DNA of 35,065 nt from Deltaproteobacteria bacterium (lineage in GTDB: Bacteria; Myxococcota; XYA12-FULL-58-9; JABJBS01), in contig JABJBS010000406.1 of NCBI GenBank assembly GCA_018668695.1, forward strand, positions 1 through 35,065. The letters run 5' to 3'. This document shows, piece by piece, positions 24,778-34,436 of this stretch (within the stretch, counting starts at the first letter, position 1; the number at the start of each line of letters is the position of its first letter). A program made the position numbers and the translations under genes. The notes beneath the pieces are model-generated. The model had not been told where the DNA came from. It did no database searches and saw nothing but the letters and a program-made list of their open reading frames with translations.

Positions 24778-26595
24778 TTAAAGACGCGTGAGCTTATTCA
24801 TGATGCTCAGCGCTCCGATTCGCCAAGACTCTGCAAGAAGAATATCTTTAATAATCTTATTGCGTAGCTGCTCAAACCAGCTGGGGTTTTGGGGAATCAA
24901 GGTCTCATAAGGGGCTGAGTTGGTCTCCGACGAGAAGATAGCATTGAAGTTTTCATGAGATTCGGTAGCTGCCTGCTTGTCCTTAACTGCAATTGAGAAC
25001 TCTCGAAAGGCTCCAGCGAGGCTTGCGATATCGAAGTTGGTACTGCCGCCAAACACAATTTTTTCATCGACAATAATGGTCTTCACGTGTTGCTGCTGAG
25101 GCTCAATAGGGTTTTCAGTACCACCATCGTTCTGTGTGTCACCTGGCAGCTGAGCTCGCCAACGAATCATTGATTCGACCTGCTCTGGGGTAAGACCGGC
25201 ATCATCCATGAAATAGCCAAGCGTTGCATTCATCGGAACCTTTTGGCCCACTGAATCCATTAAAATTCTAACGTTCACGCCGCGCTTAACTGCCGCTGCC
25301 AGTGCTCTGCCTATCTCCGGGCTGTAAGCGAGAAATTGGTACATGTCGATAGAGTCGGTTGCGCTCTCTATTAAGCTCAGCACGGTATGTTCGATATTAC
25401 GAATGGAATCATCTGCATTGTTTTCGGCGATGAGTACGCTGGCGTTACCCACAACCTCGCAGGTTGTTCTTTCGGTTCCATCGCGGCGATTGCGCATGGT
25501 CTGGACCATGTCTGAAAACCAGCCGTCTGCGGGCTGTGAATTGTTGACCTTCTCCGAGAGAGCGAGCTCATGTGCGAGTTCCATGTCTGGTAAGTAGGAC
25601 AGCATTGAAGCGGCCGCAGCAGGACCTTTAACGCGCATGACTTCATCGTAAAAAAATGAGCCGCCAGAGTCGACGGTATTTTTTGAACCCACCCACATCT
25701 GAGGCTTGGTGGTTAGGCCGTCAGCAATGACGATTTTACTGTGGTCAGACTTTGCCTCTAACGAGAGGGGAGCATCTACGAGGTTGTCAAAGATTCTCGT
25801 GATTTGTTCGAGGCCAAATGGGAGGCCCGAGGGTCTTTTTTTGATTTGTGCACGCATCACCGTAAGATTCTCATTTTGATGCGAGTGCGCTTCCAGCGCT
25901 TCCCACAGTGGGTCCATTTCAAAGCCAGATGAAAATCGGTTATCGGTATCTCTCACGAGAACGACCTTAACTCCTCGTTCTGATGCCAGTAGAAGCTCTT
26001 TGGCGATATCTAGTCCCCACGTGCCGCCCATCAAAAAGATATCGATGTACAACGTTTCCTCAGCGCTACGGATGGTCTCTCGCAGGCTCTGTGCCATCGG
26101 CTGTTCAAGAATTGGATTGTTTACTTCCCAGGCATGGGAAGCCTCTGGGTTTGAGATGACTTGTGCGATGGCTTCTGGAGTGAAGTAGTTGGTGTCTTTG
26201 ATCCAGCGAATCATTTCAGCATTGTTATTTTGGAGGTCGGCATTGTGCGAAATGATAGAAACGTCGTTGCCAGGGACCCAGTGATTGAGTGCTCGTTTTG
26301 ATTCAATGGCTGAGTCGACGGGGCGTGTACCGAGTAGGGGCGTGATATCGACAGTCTTCACTTCCGAGCTGCTACTGGCTGCCGTTGTGGACGTGGTCTC
26401 GTGGGTTCGGGCACCAAAGGCACCGCTTAAAGGGGAACCATAGGCTGCTCTGGTAGACCGAGGCTGTGCACTGACCATGTGGTCCTGCATTGTCACGGCT
26501 GCGGAAGTACTGCTGGGCCCCAGAGGTGAAGGAGCCGGAATGGTCTGTGTTAGCGCTGCACTTGGGATGGCGTGGGGTGTAATACTGATGGGCAT
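24778..26595 (-). CDS. Phospholipase D-like protein with two HKD motifs and a low-complexity N-terminus
   Basis: A 605-residue protein. The two catalytic motifs are complete: His285, Lys287 and Asp292 (DHSKIVIAD), and His503, Lys505 and Asp510 (QHVKTIIVD), each followed by a GS-N stretch (GSKN, GSTN). Proteins with two HKD motifs fold as one bilobed enzyme and cleave phosphodiesters through a phosphohistidine, usually of phospholipids. Residues 1-80 are rich in Ser, Thr, Pro and Ala, have no hydrophobic signal peptide and look disordered, as in injected effectors. No secretion-system gene or immunity gene is nearby. The Asp-rich regions between the motifs match cardiolipin-synthase relatives only loosely. 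The start at 26595 has a weak AAAGAG nine bases upstream. Confidence 0.88.
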   Translation of the reverse strand: MPISITPHAIPSAALTQTIPAPSPLGPSSTSAAVTMQDHMVSAQPRSTRAAYGSPLSGAFGARTHETTSTTAASSSSEVKTVDITPLLGTRPVDSAIESKRALNHWVPGNDVSIISHNADLQNNNAEMIRWIKDTNYFTPEAIAQVISNPEASHAWEVNNPILEQPMAQSLRETIRSAEETLYIDIFLMGGTWGLDIAKELLLASERGVKVVLVRDTDNRFSSGFEMDPLWEALEAHSHQNENLTVMRAQIKKRPSGLPFGLEQITRIFDNLVDAPLSLEAKSDHSKIVIADGLTTKPQMWVGSKNTVDSGGSFFYDEVMRVKGPAAAASMLSYLPDMELAHELALSEKVNNSQPADGWFSDMVQTMRNRRDGTERTTCEVVGNASVLIAENNADDSIRNIEHTVLSLIESATDSIDMYQFLAYSPEIGRALAAAVKRGVNVRILMDSVGQKVPMNATLGYFMDDAGLTPEQVESMIRWRAQLPGDTQNDGGTENPIEPQQQHVKTIIVDEKIVFGGSTNFDIASLAGAFREFSIAVKDKQAATESHENFNAIFSSETNSAPYETLIPQNPSWFEQLRNKIIKDILLAESWRIGALSIMNKLTRL

Positions 26596-26892
26596 GTCGG
26601 TTACTCTTTCTTTTGGTTTCAGTTGACATTATCGACTCACGGGTAGGTTGGTTGCTATTTTTTACTCTTTTGTTTGTGTTTCGTGCCATATTGTCTTCTT
26701 ATTTCAATAAAATCAGTAACTTAGGTTCTGGCCCGGAGTGTTCATCACTGCGTCCTGCGCGTTTGCTGGCCGTCGGGGATGGGGCTAAGCTGCCAGCGAC
26801 CTTCACTCTTAGGAAGCTCTTTCTCAGGGTGAAGTTAGGTGACGGTAGAGCGGCTGCATTCTCAGATGCACCGAGAACGAAGGGTGTGCTTG
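26596..26892. other. Divergent intergenic region (297 bp)
   Basis: It lies between the phospholipase-D-like gene (minus) and the DUF2164 gene (plus). Its left third is AT-rich and should hold the minus-strand promoter. I see no hairpin terminator, no credible gene and no recognisable operator. Confidence 0.55.
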
Positions 26893-27159
26893 ATGTCGAA
26901 GGTTCAGTTTAATGAGGAAGAAAAGTCCATCTTATGTGAAAAAATTCAAGCGTACTGCGCGGATGAACTTGATCAACCACTCGGCCGCTTAGGAGCCGAA
27001 ACCTTTCTAGAATTCATTTCAGAACAAATGGGTGGATATTTTTATAATCGGGGTATTTATGACGCGAAGGACGCCATCGAGTCCAGGCTCAGCGACACCG
27101 TTTCCGACGCTGTTTTTGCGATAGAGCAGCCAACTGATTTTCGCAGGACCATGGGATAA
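26893..27159 (+). CDS. DUF2164 family protein
   Basis: An 88-residue soluble protein matching DUF2164 over its whole length: VQFNEEEKSILCEKIQAYC, then ELDQPLGRLGAETFLEFI, then GGYFYNRGIYDAKDAI and a final AIEQPTDF. Function is unknown; the members are small acidic helical proteins widespread in proteobacteria. The ATG at 26893 is chosen because AAGGG lies eight bases upstream and MSKVQF is the normal family start. It lies 279 bases before hexR on the same strand, with an imperfect inverted repeat (GGGATA 27153-27158 with TATCCC 27174-27179) near its stop but no T-tract, so I do not assign it to the ED operon. Confidence 0.9.
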   Translation: MSKVQFNEEEKSILCEKIQAYCADELDQPLGRLGAETFLEFISEQMGGYFYNRGIYDAKDAIESRLSDTVSDAVFAIEQPTDFRRTMG

Positions 27160-27410
27160 TTCAGCTTTTAGAGTATCCCGCCCGTATACAGGCCACTGGA
27201 TCTAATAGGCACTTCCAAGAGGGGTTTCATCCCTCATTTATGACCAAATTATGCTTTTTTGGATAAAAACTACATATTGTTTTATGTTTCGCAGAACGCG
27301 TAAAACAGGCAGGAGTCCTTCTATCTATCTGTTATGCGGTAAAGTTAGGCCGAAGCATGTCATTTGAATGCTTGGGTGGCTCTTGATTGTCCAGACAAAA
27401 GGGAGCATTA

Positions 27411-27425
27411 TGTAGAAAATGTACA
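27411..27425 (+). promoter_or_regulatory. Candidate HexR operator before hexR
   Basis: TGTAGAAAATGTACA has the outer arms TGTA/TACA at the 15-bp spacing of the known gammaproteobacterial HexR site TGTAATnnnATTACA; 8 of 12 informative positions match. It abuts the hexR ribosome-binding site, where binding would block initiation. If correct, hexR represses its own operon and KDPG would release it, as in Shewanella and Pseudomonas. The match is modest. Confidence 0.4.
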
Positions 27426-27438
27426 AGAAGGGGGCACG

Positions 27439-28320
27439 ATGAGCGTGCTAGACTCCATACGCAGCGGCTACGATGGTTTACGTAAATCTGAGCAGAAGGT
27501 GGCTGATCTCATCTTGGCAGATCCGAGCGTCCTGGGCCGGAACAATATGGTCAGTCTGGCTGAGCAGGCAGGTGTGAGCCAGCCTACGGTCGCTAGACTT
27601 TGTAAGCAGGTTGGCTGTTCTGGCTTCACTGAAATGAAGCTTCGAATGATTCAAGAGGTCGCAGCCGGAGCTCCATTTGTGCCGAGCCACGTGGATGTTC
27701 GAGACGATGCAAAGCAGCTGACGAATAAGATTTTTACGATGGCGGCTTCAACGCTCCTCAGCGTTCGCGACAGTCTTGATATTGCGAGTGTAGAACGGGC
27801 CGGCAAGATGCTGGCTGCTGCACCTCGCATTGAGTTTTTTGGCTGTGGCACTTCAGGTGTTGTAGCGCAGGACGCTTACCACCGGTTTTGCCGGTTAGAT
27901 ATCCGGTGCGGGTTTCACCAGGACTCGGTGATGCAAAGCGTGGCTTCATCAACTCTTGGCGCCGACGAAGTTGCGGTGATTGTGTCGTATACCGGCAGAA
28001 CCCGAAGCACCGTAGAACTCGCCAGAGTATGCCGTGAAATGGGTGGGTCCGTGATTGGCATTACTGCCGAGGCAAGCCCGCTGGCGAAGTATTGCGACGT
28101 CGTTTTGGACGCTAGAATTACCGAAGACGCTGAAATTTATTTACCCACATCGTCTAGGTTAGCGCAGCTGGCCATCGTCGACGTGTTGGCAGCCTCGGTA
28201 TTCCTGAAGCGGGGTGAGAGCGAGGGACGACGTCTACAGGCCGTCAAGCAAGCCGTTCGTTCTACGCGTTTAGGGGAAGCGGTTACAATGGAAGAGAACG
28301 GAGAGACCGATGTTGGTTGA
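27439..28320 (+). CDS. hexR: HexR-type regulator (RpiR family, HTH plus SIS)
   Basis: A 293-residue transcription regulator. An N-terminal RpiR helix-turn-helix domain (about residues 1-75, recognition region SLAEQAGVSQPTVARLCKQVG) is followed by a sugar-phosphate-binding SIS domain from ~125 (FFGCGTSGVVAQDA, then VIVSYTGRTRSTVELA). The same order and spacing as E. coli HexR, including SRLAQLAIVDVLA near the C-terminus, and the position at the head of zwf-pgl-edd-eda support the name. HexR usually senses 2-keto-3-deoxy-6-phosphogluconate and represses ED genes. The start is the ATG at 27439 with AAGGGGG just upstream. The stop overlaps the start of zwf by 11 bases, implying one transcript and coupled translation. 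Confidence 0.9.
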   Translation: MSVLDSIRSGYDGLRKSEQKVADLILADPSVLGRNNMVSLAEQAGVSQPTVARLCKQVGCSGFTEMKLRMIQEVAAGAPFVPSHVDVRDDAKQLTNKIFTMAASTLLSVRDSLDIASVERAGKMLAAAPRIEFFGCGTSGVVAQDAYHRFCRLDIRCGFHQDSVMQSVASSTLGADEVAVIVSYTGRTRSTVELARVCREMGGSVIGITAEASPLAKYCDVVLDARITEDAEIYLPTSSRLAQLAIVDVLAASVFLKRGESEGRRLQAVKQAVRSTRLGEAVTMEENGETDVG

Positions 28321-29794
28321 TTCAGAAATATCCCAAGATTTCGATATGGTCATTTTTGGAGGCACGGGCGACCTTGCACTTAAGAAATTATTGCCAGCCT
28401 TATTTTATTGCGAACTTGATAAGAGGCTAGGAGACGGACGCATCTTATGTGTGTCGCGCACCCAGCTAACCCGGGACGACTATGTCGCTCAAATTAAACC
28501 TGCATTAAAGGAGTCCCTTGGAGAGCATTATGACTCTGCTGCCTGGCAGAGGTTTGAGGACCGCTTAGAATATGTATTGGTGGATGTAACCATTGCGGAA
28601 ACGTTCGCTTCTCTGAAAGCCCTTTTGGCCGGTTCGGGGACTGCGCAAAGGCCTCGGATTTATTATTTCGCGATGGCGCCAGGCTTATTCGGAGTCTTGG
28701 CCAACAACTTATCTGAAGCCGGATTAGTATGTGACCAATGTAGGGTCGTTCTCGAAAAGCCTCTCGGCCACGACCTGGCATCATCAAGGGCTATTAATGA
28801 CCAAATTGCCGATGTTTTTGAGGAAAGACAGGTTTTTCGAATCGACCACTATCTGGGCAAGGAAACCGTTCAGAATCTTCTGGCGCTTCGGTTTGCAAAT
28901 AGCCTTTTCGAGCCTCTGTGGAGCGCATCACACATTGACCACGTTCAAATCACCGTGGCTGAAAAAATAGGTGTTGAAGGGCGCTGGTCCTATTATGACG
29001 AGTCTGGGGCTTTACGCGATATGGTTCAGAACCATTTGTTGCAGCTGCTCTGCTTGGTCGCAATGGAGCCGCCTGCTTCTCTTGATCCGGATGCTGTGAG
29101 AGATGAGAAACTCAAAGTATTGAGGGCACTCGAACCATTAACGGGAGACAACTCTAAGAATTTCACGGTCCGTGGGCAGTACCGGGCGGGTGCTATCGAT
29201 GGTTTGCCAGTTCCCGGTTACTTGGAAGAGGACGATAGCCGCGATGAGAGTATCCGAGAAACGTTTGTAGCAATTCGCACAGAGATCAATAATTGGCGTT
29301 GGTCGGGCGTGCCTTTCTATTTACGCACCGGTAAGCGTCTTCCAAGGCGCGTATCCGAAATAGTGATTCAGTTTAAGGAGGTCCCGCATTGGCTCTTTCG
29401 CGCGGACGTCGGTACTCGCCGCGGGAACCAGCTCATCATACGCCTACAGCCCGATGAGGGCGTTCAGTTGTCTATCCAAAACAAGGTTCCCGGCGCGGGA
29501 CCCTTCAAGCTAAAGCAAGCGCCTTTGAATTTGTCTTTCGCGGATGCTTTTGAAGGCCGCCAACCCTATGCATACGAACGGTTACTTCTGGATGTCATTA
29601 AAGGAAAGTCCACACTCTTTATGAGACGCGACGAAGTAGACATGGCTTGGACATGGATTGATGGATTGCTCAATGCATGGGCGGATGACCCCAGTAAACC
29701 CAAGGCATACACTTCAGGTTCTTGGGGGCCGTCGGCCGCTGTGGCGCTTATCGAGCGCGACGGACGAACTTGGAACGAGGAAAGTGGAGATTGA
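28310..29794 (+). CDS. zwf: Glucose-6-phosphate 1-dehydrogenase
   Basis: A 494-residue enzyme of normal length that oxidises glucose-6-phosphate to 6-phosphogluconolactone with NADP+ or NAD+. The dinucleotide motif FGGTGDLA starts at residue 16, the family signature RIDHYLGKE covers 177-185 with Lys184 in the substrate site, and the catalytic His lies in the RDMVQNHLLQLL segment. Other conserved stretches are VVLEKPLGHD and FYLRTGKRLP. The ATG overlaps the hexR stop, with GGAG a few bases upstream. Its own stop overlaps or abuts the pgl start. It is the first enzyme of the operon; no gnd gene follows, so flux is directed to the ED branch. Confidence 0.97.
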   Translation: MLVDSEISQDFDMVIFGGTGDLALKKLLPALFYCELDKRLGDGRILCVSRTQLTRDDYVAQIKPALKESLGEHYDSAAWQRFEDRLEYVLVDVTIAETFASLKALLAGSGTAQRPRIYYFAMAPGLFGVLANNLSEAGLVCDQCRVVLEKPLGHDLASSRAINDQIADVFEERQVFRIDHYLGKETVQNLLALRFANSLFEPLWSASHIDHVQITVAEKIGVEGRWSYYDESGALRDMVQNHLLQLLCLVAMEPPASLDPDAVRDEKLKVLRALEPLTGDNSKNFTVRGQYRAGAIDGLPVPGYLEEDDSRDESIRETFVAIRTEINNWRWSGVPFYLRTGKRLPRRVSEIVIQFKEVPHWLFRADVGTRRGNQLIIRLQPDEGVQLSIQNKVPGAGPFKLKQAPLNLSFADAFEGRQPYAYERLLLDVIKGKSTLFMRRDEVDMAWTWIDGLLNAWADDPSKPKAYTSGSWGPSAAVALIERDGRTWNEESGD

Positions 29795-29796
29795 TG

Positions 29797-30513
29797 ATGA
29801 GCCGGGAAATAGAAGATATCCGAAGAGACTTTGAGTCTCGAGAGATTATGGCTGAAAATTTGGCTGATGCTGTGGCCACTCGTTTAAGGGAAGGCATTAA
29901 AGCGAGAGGCCAAGTATACCTTAGCGTTGGTGGTGGCCGCTTTCCTAAGCCCTTTTTTCAGCGTTTATCCCTTCGGGCTATCGAGTGGTCGAAGGTTGTC
30001 GTGGTTCTTGGTGATGAGCGGTGGGTGACCCCTGATGATGCCGCGAGTAACGAAAAATTGGTCAGAGATAACCTGCTTTGTGCAGGAGCGTCTGTTGCGG
30101 GATTTATTGGTCTCAAAACGAGTCACGACGACCCGGAGAAAGGCTTGCCTGAAATAGAGAAGCGGCTCGCCGTTTTGCCTGATCTTCTAGATGTTACGAT
30201 TTTAGGAATGGGTGAAGACGGGCACACTGCATCTTTGTTTCCGTCGGCTTTTCCTCACGAGTTAAGCCAGGCTCTGAGCCCGGTAGGAGGCGAGCAGGCA
30301 GCGCTCATGAATCCGAGTGTTTCGGATGTGCCTCGGATAAGCCTCACGCTGCCACGTATAAAGGCAAGCCGTTGGATTGTCGTCGCAGCTCCGGGTGAGG
30401 CCAAGCTTCACACCTTTGAGCAGGCGATGCGGGGTAATGATATTCAGGCAATGCCAGTTCGAGCGATATTAAAAGATGAGAATGTACCCGTCGAGTTTTG
30501 GTGGGCTCCTTAG
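29797..30513 (+). CDS. pgl: 6-phosphogluconolactonase
   Basis: A 238-residue DevB/SOL-type lactonase that opens 6-phosphogluconolactone to 6-phosphogluconate. Typical motifs are [15 protein letters not shown] near the start (the usual SGG appears as VGG), VVLGDERWV with the substrate-contacting Asp-Glu-Arg, and [13 protein letters not shown], where the His is proposed to act in catalysis. The preferred ATG, at 29797, is seven bases after GGAG; the ATG at 29794 overlaps the zwf stop as ATGA and is equally possible from operon logic. The long upstream reading inside zwf is not real. The gene is followed by edd after 17 bases. Confidence 0.95.
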   Translation: MSREIEDIRRDFESREIMAENLADAVATRLREGIKARGQVYLSVGGGRFPKPFFQRLSLRAIEWSKVVVVLGDERWVTPDDAASNEKLVRDNLLCAGASVAGFIGLKTSHDDPEKGLPEIEKRLAVLPDLLDVTILGMGEDGHTASLFPSAFPHELSQALSPVGGEQAALMNPSVSDVPRISLTLPRIKASRWIVVAAPGEAKLHTFEQAMRGNDIQAMPVRAILKDENVPVEFWWAP

Positions 30514-30530
30514 AAGTGAGTGGAAGTAAA

Positions 30531-32366
30531 ATGCATACGACGTTAAAAGACGTGACTGACCGTATTATAGAGCGCTCGAAGAACGCGAGGTCTCAATACC
30601 TTGCTAGAATTGACCGCGCGATGGAGCAGGGACGCTACCGTTCGGGCTTGTCATGCGGCAATCTTGCTCATGGATTTGCAGCCTGTTCGAGCGATGCAAA
30701 AAAGGGGTTGCGGTCGCAAACAGCTGCCAATGTCGCAATTGTTTCTTCCTATAATGACATGCTCTCAGCGCATAAGCCTTTTGAGCGATTTCCCGATATT
30801 ATCCGGCAAGCTGCGAAAGACGCGGGCGGCGTTGCGCAGTTTGCAGGCGGTGTACCTGCAATGTGTGATGGGGTGACTCAGGGTCAGCCGGGGATGGAGC
30901 TTTCCTTATTTTCTCGTGACTTGGTGGCCATGGCGACGGCAGTAGCTCTTTCACACAATATGTTCGACGCGGTTTTATGCCTCGGTGTGTGTGATAAAAT
31001 TGTACCGGGCTTGTTGATTGGTGCGCTTTCTTTTGGGCATTTGCCAACCGTTTTCGTGCCGGCCGGTCCGATGGATTCCGGTCTTCCTAACAAAGAAAAG
31101 GCCCGCATTCGCCAGCTCTTTGCCGAAGGTAAGATAACACGAGAGCAGCTTTTGGACGCTGAGTCGAAGTCATATCACTCTGCCGGGACTTGCACTTTTT
31201 ATGGCACCGCTAACTCGAATCAGATGATGATGGAGCTGATGGGGCTCCATGTACCGGGCTCAGCTTTTATCAAGCCGACCGACCCCTTACGAGACCAGCT
31301 CACCCGTGCCGCAACTGAGCGGGCACTGAACATGACCCGTGGCGGGGATGATTATAAGCCTCTTGGCCATGTGGTCGATGAACGGGCAATTGTGAATGCC
31401 ATCGTTGGATTGTTGGCTACGGGCGGTTCAACGAATCACACCCTTCATCTGGTAGCGATAGGCAGGGCGGCTGGAGTGATCATTAACTGGGATGACTTTT
31501 CTGAGCTTTCTAAAGTGGTTCCCTTATTGGCCCGCATTTACCCTAACGGCCCAGCAGACGTGAACCATTTTCACGATGCCGGTGGTCTTGGTTTTGTGAT
31601 TCGCGAGTTACTTGATGCCGGGCTCTTACATGAGGACATTTTAACAGTTTCAGCCGATGGATTTAGAGCATACACCACTCAGCCAGCACTTAAAGATGGC
31701 GACTTGGTATGGGAGCCTCTGCCCAAGCTCAGTGGTGATAGAGACATTGTTCGTGAGTACACGGAACCCTTTCAGGCCAATGGTGGAATGAGTGTATTGG
31801 ACGGGAACCTCGGACGAGCCGTCATGAAGACCTCCGCGGTTTTACCAGAGCATCGCACCATCGAGGCGCCCGCACGGGTCTTTGATTGTCAGCGCAGCAT
31901 GCTCGAGGCATTTGAAAAAGGAGAGCTTAATAAGGATGTCGTTTGCGTGGTTCGGTACCAGGGCCCGAGGGCGAATGGGATGCCAGAGCTGCATAAGTTG
32001 ATGCCGTCATTGAGGGTCCTGCAGGCCCGAGGTTACAACGTCGCCCTTGTTACAGACGGTCGCCTATCGGGTGCTTCCGGGGCTGTTCCCGCCGCGATCC
32101 ATGTTACGCCGGAATGTCTCGACGGAGGACCTTTGTCCAAGGTCAGAGATGGCGACATCATATCCATTGATGCGGAAAAAGGTGTTTTAGAAGTTTCTGG
32201 TGATGGGCTGGATTTAATCTCGCGTATAGAAGAGACACCAGACTTAAGCGGCAATCAAACGGGCATGGGTCGAGAGCTTTTTGAAGGTTTTCGCAGAGTC
32301 GCTACGGGGGCCGAGCAGGGCGCCATGGTGTTGTCCGTTACACAAGAGGAACTCAGTCATGTCTAG
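30531..32366 (+). CDS. edd: 6-phosphogluconate dehydratase
   Basis: A 611-residue member of the IlvD/Edd Fe-S dehydratases that turns 6-phosphogluconate into KDPG, the committed step of the Entner-Doudoroff pathway. Likely cluster ligands are Cys154 (GVCDKIVPG) and Cys221 ([15 protein letters not shown]), with a further conserved Cys112 in [19 protein letters not shown] and the C-terminal [17 protein letters not shown] are also diagnostic and separate Edd from IlvD. The oxygen-labile cluster makes the enzyme sensitive to oxidative stress. The ATG at 30531 starts the normal family N-terminus, with TGGAAG upstream; an 11-codon extension at 30498 overlaps pgl and is not needed. The stop overlaps the start of eda by 8 bases. 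Confidence 0.97.
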   Translation: MHTTLKDVTDRIIERSKNARSQYLARIDRAMEQGRYRSGLSCGNLAHGFAACSSDAKKGLRSQTAANVAIVSSYNDMLSAHKPFERFPDIIRQAAKDAGGVAQFAGGVPAMCDGVTQGQPGMELSLFSRDLVAMATAVALSHNMFDAVLCLGVCDKIVPGLLIGALSFGHLPTVFVPAGPMDSGLPNKEKARIRQLFAEGKITREQLLDAESKSYHSAGTCTFYGTANSNQMMMELMGLHVPGSAFIKPTDPLRDQLTRAATERALNMTRGGDDYKPLGHVVDERAIVNAIVGLLATGGSTNHTLHLVAIGRAAGVIINWDDFSELSKVVPLLARIYPNGPADVNHFHDAGGLGFVIRELLDAGLLHEDILTVSADGFRAYTTQPALKDGDLVWEPLPKLSGDRDIVREYTEPFQANGGMSVLDGNLGRAVMKTSAVLPEHRTIEAPARVFDCQRSMLEAFEKGELNKDVVCVVRYQGPRANGMPELHKLMPSLRVLQARGYNVALVTDGRLSGASGAVPAAIHVTPECLDGGPLSKVRDGDIISIDAEKGVLEVSGDGLDLISRIEETPDLSGNQTGMGRELFEGFRRVATGAEQGAMVLSVTQEELSHV

Positions 32367-32988
32367 AACGTTAGAAATTTTACAAAAGGCCCCCATACTT
32401 CCCGTCTTAGTGATTGAGCGAATCGAGGATGCGGTCCCTTTGGCACGGGCATTGGCAGCTGGCGGGCTTCCCGTTTTAGAGGTTACGTTGCGCACAGGCG
32501 TGGCTCTTGAAGCGATCAAAAGAATCAAGGACGAAGTTGAGGGAGTTTATTGCGGTGCCGGTACGGTGACCCATGGGCGCATGGTTGAGGCATTGGAAGA
32601 GGTAAGTGCCGACTTTGCTGTGTCTCCAGGGTACACGATGAGCCTGGGCGATGCCTTACGTTTATCGCGGATACCCTTGTTGCCCGGTGTGGCGACGGCC
32701 TCTGAGCTTATGGTCTGCTTAGACCGTGGCTATTCCTGCTTTAAGTTTTTCCCTGCGGAAGCCAATGGCGGCACGAAAATGTTAAAAGCATTCGGTGGGC
32801 CTTTCCCTGATGCGAAGTTTTGTCCGACGGGAGGGATCACGCCTTCTAACTTAAAGAGTTACCTGGATATACCTTCCGTGGTGACCGCAGGTGGTAGCTG
32901 GATTGCACCGAAGGATGCAATTGAACGTAAGGATTGGGATTTTATAACCGCTGAAGCTGAGCGTGTGGTCGCATTGGTGAACGATTGA
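32359..32988 (+). CDS. eda: KDPG aldolase
   Basis: A 209-residue class I aldolase, the usual length, that splits KDPG into pyruvate and glyceraldehyde-3-phosphate. The Schiff-base Lys129 lies in CFKFFPAE and the catalytic Glu41 in PVLEVTLRT, at the spacing known for the E. coli enzyme. CGAGTV and the phosphate-binding [10 protein letters not shown] are also present. The ATG at 32359 is inside the last codons of edd, with AGAGGA upstream, so translation is coupled. It is the last gene of the operon; no hairpin terminator is visible in the 42 bases before the convergent cyclase gene. Confidence 0.97.
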   Translation: MSRTLEILQKAPILPVLVIERIEDAVPLARALAAGGLPVLEVTLRTGVALEAIKRIKDEVEGVYCGAGTVTHGRMVEALEEVSADFAVSPGYTMSLGDALRLSRIPLLPGVATASELMVCLDRGYSCFKFFPAEANGGTKMLKAFGGPFPDAKFCPTGGITPSNLKSYLDIPSVVTAGGSWIAPKDAIERKDWDFITAEAERVVALVND

Positions 32989-33030
32989 ATTAGATTTTAG
33001 AGTCAAGGTGAGAGCACGCCTGGTTACCTC

Positions 33031-34269
33031 TTAGCCGGCAATTCTACTCATCTCTTGCCTATTTTTTTCACGCATGAGTAGGTACAAGTTCATTTTATCT
33101 TTACCTTTAACTTCGATAAGACCTCGGTCTTCGAAATAGAATTTATCGCGAAGTTGCATGTACGTCGCCTCGGACACTTGAATGTGTTCAGGCAGGCCAT
33201 GGGATTCCATGCGGCTTGCAGTATTCACCGCATCGCCCCATACATCGTAGGCAAACTTCTTAACCCCAATGACTCCTGCGATGGCAGAGCCTGTGTGGAT
33301 ACCAATTCGAATTTTGAGAGGAAAGGATGACAACCTATTAAACTCGTTCATGACTTCCTGCATTTCCAGCGCCATCCGAGCCATGTCCTGTGCATGAAAG
33401 TCACGCTTCACGGGCAGTCCACCTACAACCATGTAGGCATCGCCAATCGTCTTAATCTTTTCCAAATCGTATTTCTCAACCAATTCATCGAATGCGGAAA
33501 ATATTTCATTCAATATAGTTAAGACACTCTCTGGCTCGGCTTCTGCGCAGGCCCTGGTAAAGCCAACGAGGTCGGCAAAGAGAATCGTTACGGATTGAAA
33601 CCCATCAACAATATTGGATTCACCTCGCTTGAGTCTCTTTGCGATGCTGAGCGGGAGAATATTGGTCAGTAGATTTTCAGATCGTTCATATTCCATTTCA
33701 TATTGCGAAATGAAAAATCGGCAGGCCACAAAAACGATGGCGAACGTGCCGAGGATATTCATGGTGAAAAAACCAAGCATTGTATCGCTGGTGATTTGAA
33801 CCGCATGACCTCGTATGGTGTCGTCCAGCGTGACCAGCAGAATAAACGTGGCGATATAGAGAACCATCCAGCGACCCGTCTGCCGAGCCGATTGAAACAA
33901 AGCTGCACCAAGTGGTGCCAGAAAGCCCCAGATCATCACAACGCCTGAGGCGAGTATCCCACCGAGCTGCCAGTGGAGGCCAAACGGTAGAGCGAAAATT
34001 AGAACAAGCTGAATATTAAGAAAGAGTCGGTAATGTTTGGTTGCGCAGCAGACAACGATGGCGACGCCGATGATCGCGCTGTAGAGGAGTGGAATAAGCG
34101 CGGATTGCTCAAACCCGAGCAGGTAATACATGGCGGACCAGATTAGACCAGCTATTGTGGTGAGTATCGATATTAAGAGGAGTGTCGACTTCTGAAGGAT
34201 AGTGGAGGAATCGTCCTGGTCGGTTGCAATTGCCTCTCCGAGAAGCTGGAATGCTCGATGTCTGTTCAT
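33031..34269 (-). CDS. Membrane adenylate cyclase (class III)
   Basis: A 412-residue protein. Residues ~28-187 contain about six hydrophobic helices (breaks near 52, 78, 103, 130 and 158), followed by a linker and a cyclase domain from ~225. The catalytic set is complete: metal Asp233 (FADLVGF) and Asp277 (IGDAYM), adenine-specifying Lys273 and Asp342 (YDVWGDAVN), transition-state Asn349 and Arg353. This combination predicts cAMP production and resembles mammalian-type sites more than the Lys/Thr site of the cyclase at 22035. The membrane part has no recognised sensor name. The ATG at 34269 starts MNRHRAF; a TTG at 34281 would add four residues, and neither has a strong ribosome-binding site. 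It is convergent with eda. Confidence 0.93.
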   Translation of the reverse strand: MNRHRAFQLLGEAIATDQDDSSTILQKSTLLLISILTTIAGLIWSAMYYLLGFEQSALIPLLYSAIIGVAIVVCCATKHYRLFLNIQLVLIFALPFGLHWQLGGILASGVVMIWGFLAPLGAALFQSARQTGRWMVLYIATFILLVTLDDTIRGHAVQITSDTMLGFFTMNILGTFAIVFVACRFFISQYEMEYERSENLLTNILPLSIAKRLKRGESNIVDGFQSVTILFADLVGFTRACAEAEPESVLTILNEIFSAFDELVEKYDLEKIKTIGDAYMVVGGLPVKRDFHAQDMARMALEMQEVMNEFNRLSSFPLKIRIGIHTGSAIAGVIGVKKFAYDVWGDAVNTASRMESHGLPEHIQVSEATYMQLRDKFYFEDRGLIEVKGKDKMNLYLLMREKNRQEMSRIAG

Positions 34270-34436
34270 TAATAGAAGCAACCTACGGTGGAAGAATTAT
34301 CTTCCTCTTCAGGCTATCAAGTGTCCAGGTCCCTGTAAATTTTATGAATTTAGGCAAACCCGCAAAGGAATTGTTTAAATTTTATATTCAACGAGTTGCT
34401 GGTTGAAAGCACCTTCATCGATACACCTTTTACCAT

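Noticed and set aside
26372-26689. Minus-strand frame starting MARNTNKRVK and overlapping the start of the phospholipase-D-like gene in another frame
   Set aside because: Most of it runs through the coding sequence of the phospholipase-D-like gene and turns into a Ser/His-rich shadow; no family match.
27219-27235. GAGGG/CCCTC hairpin between DUF2164 and hexR
   Set aside because: A five-base-pair stem with no T-tract is too weak to call a terminator.
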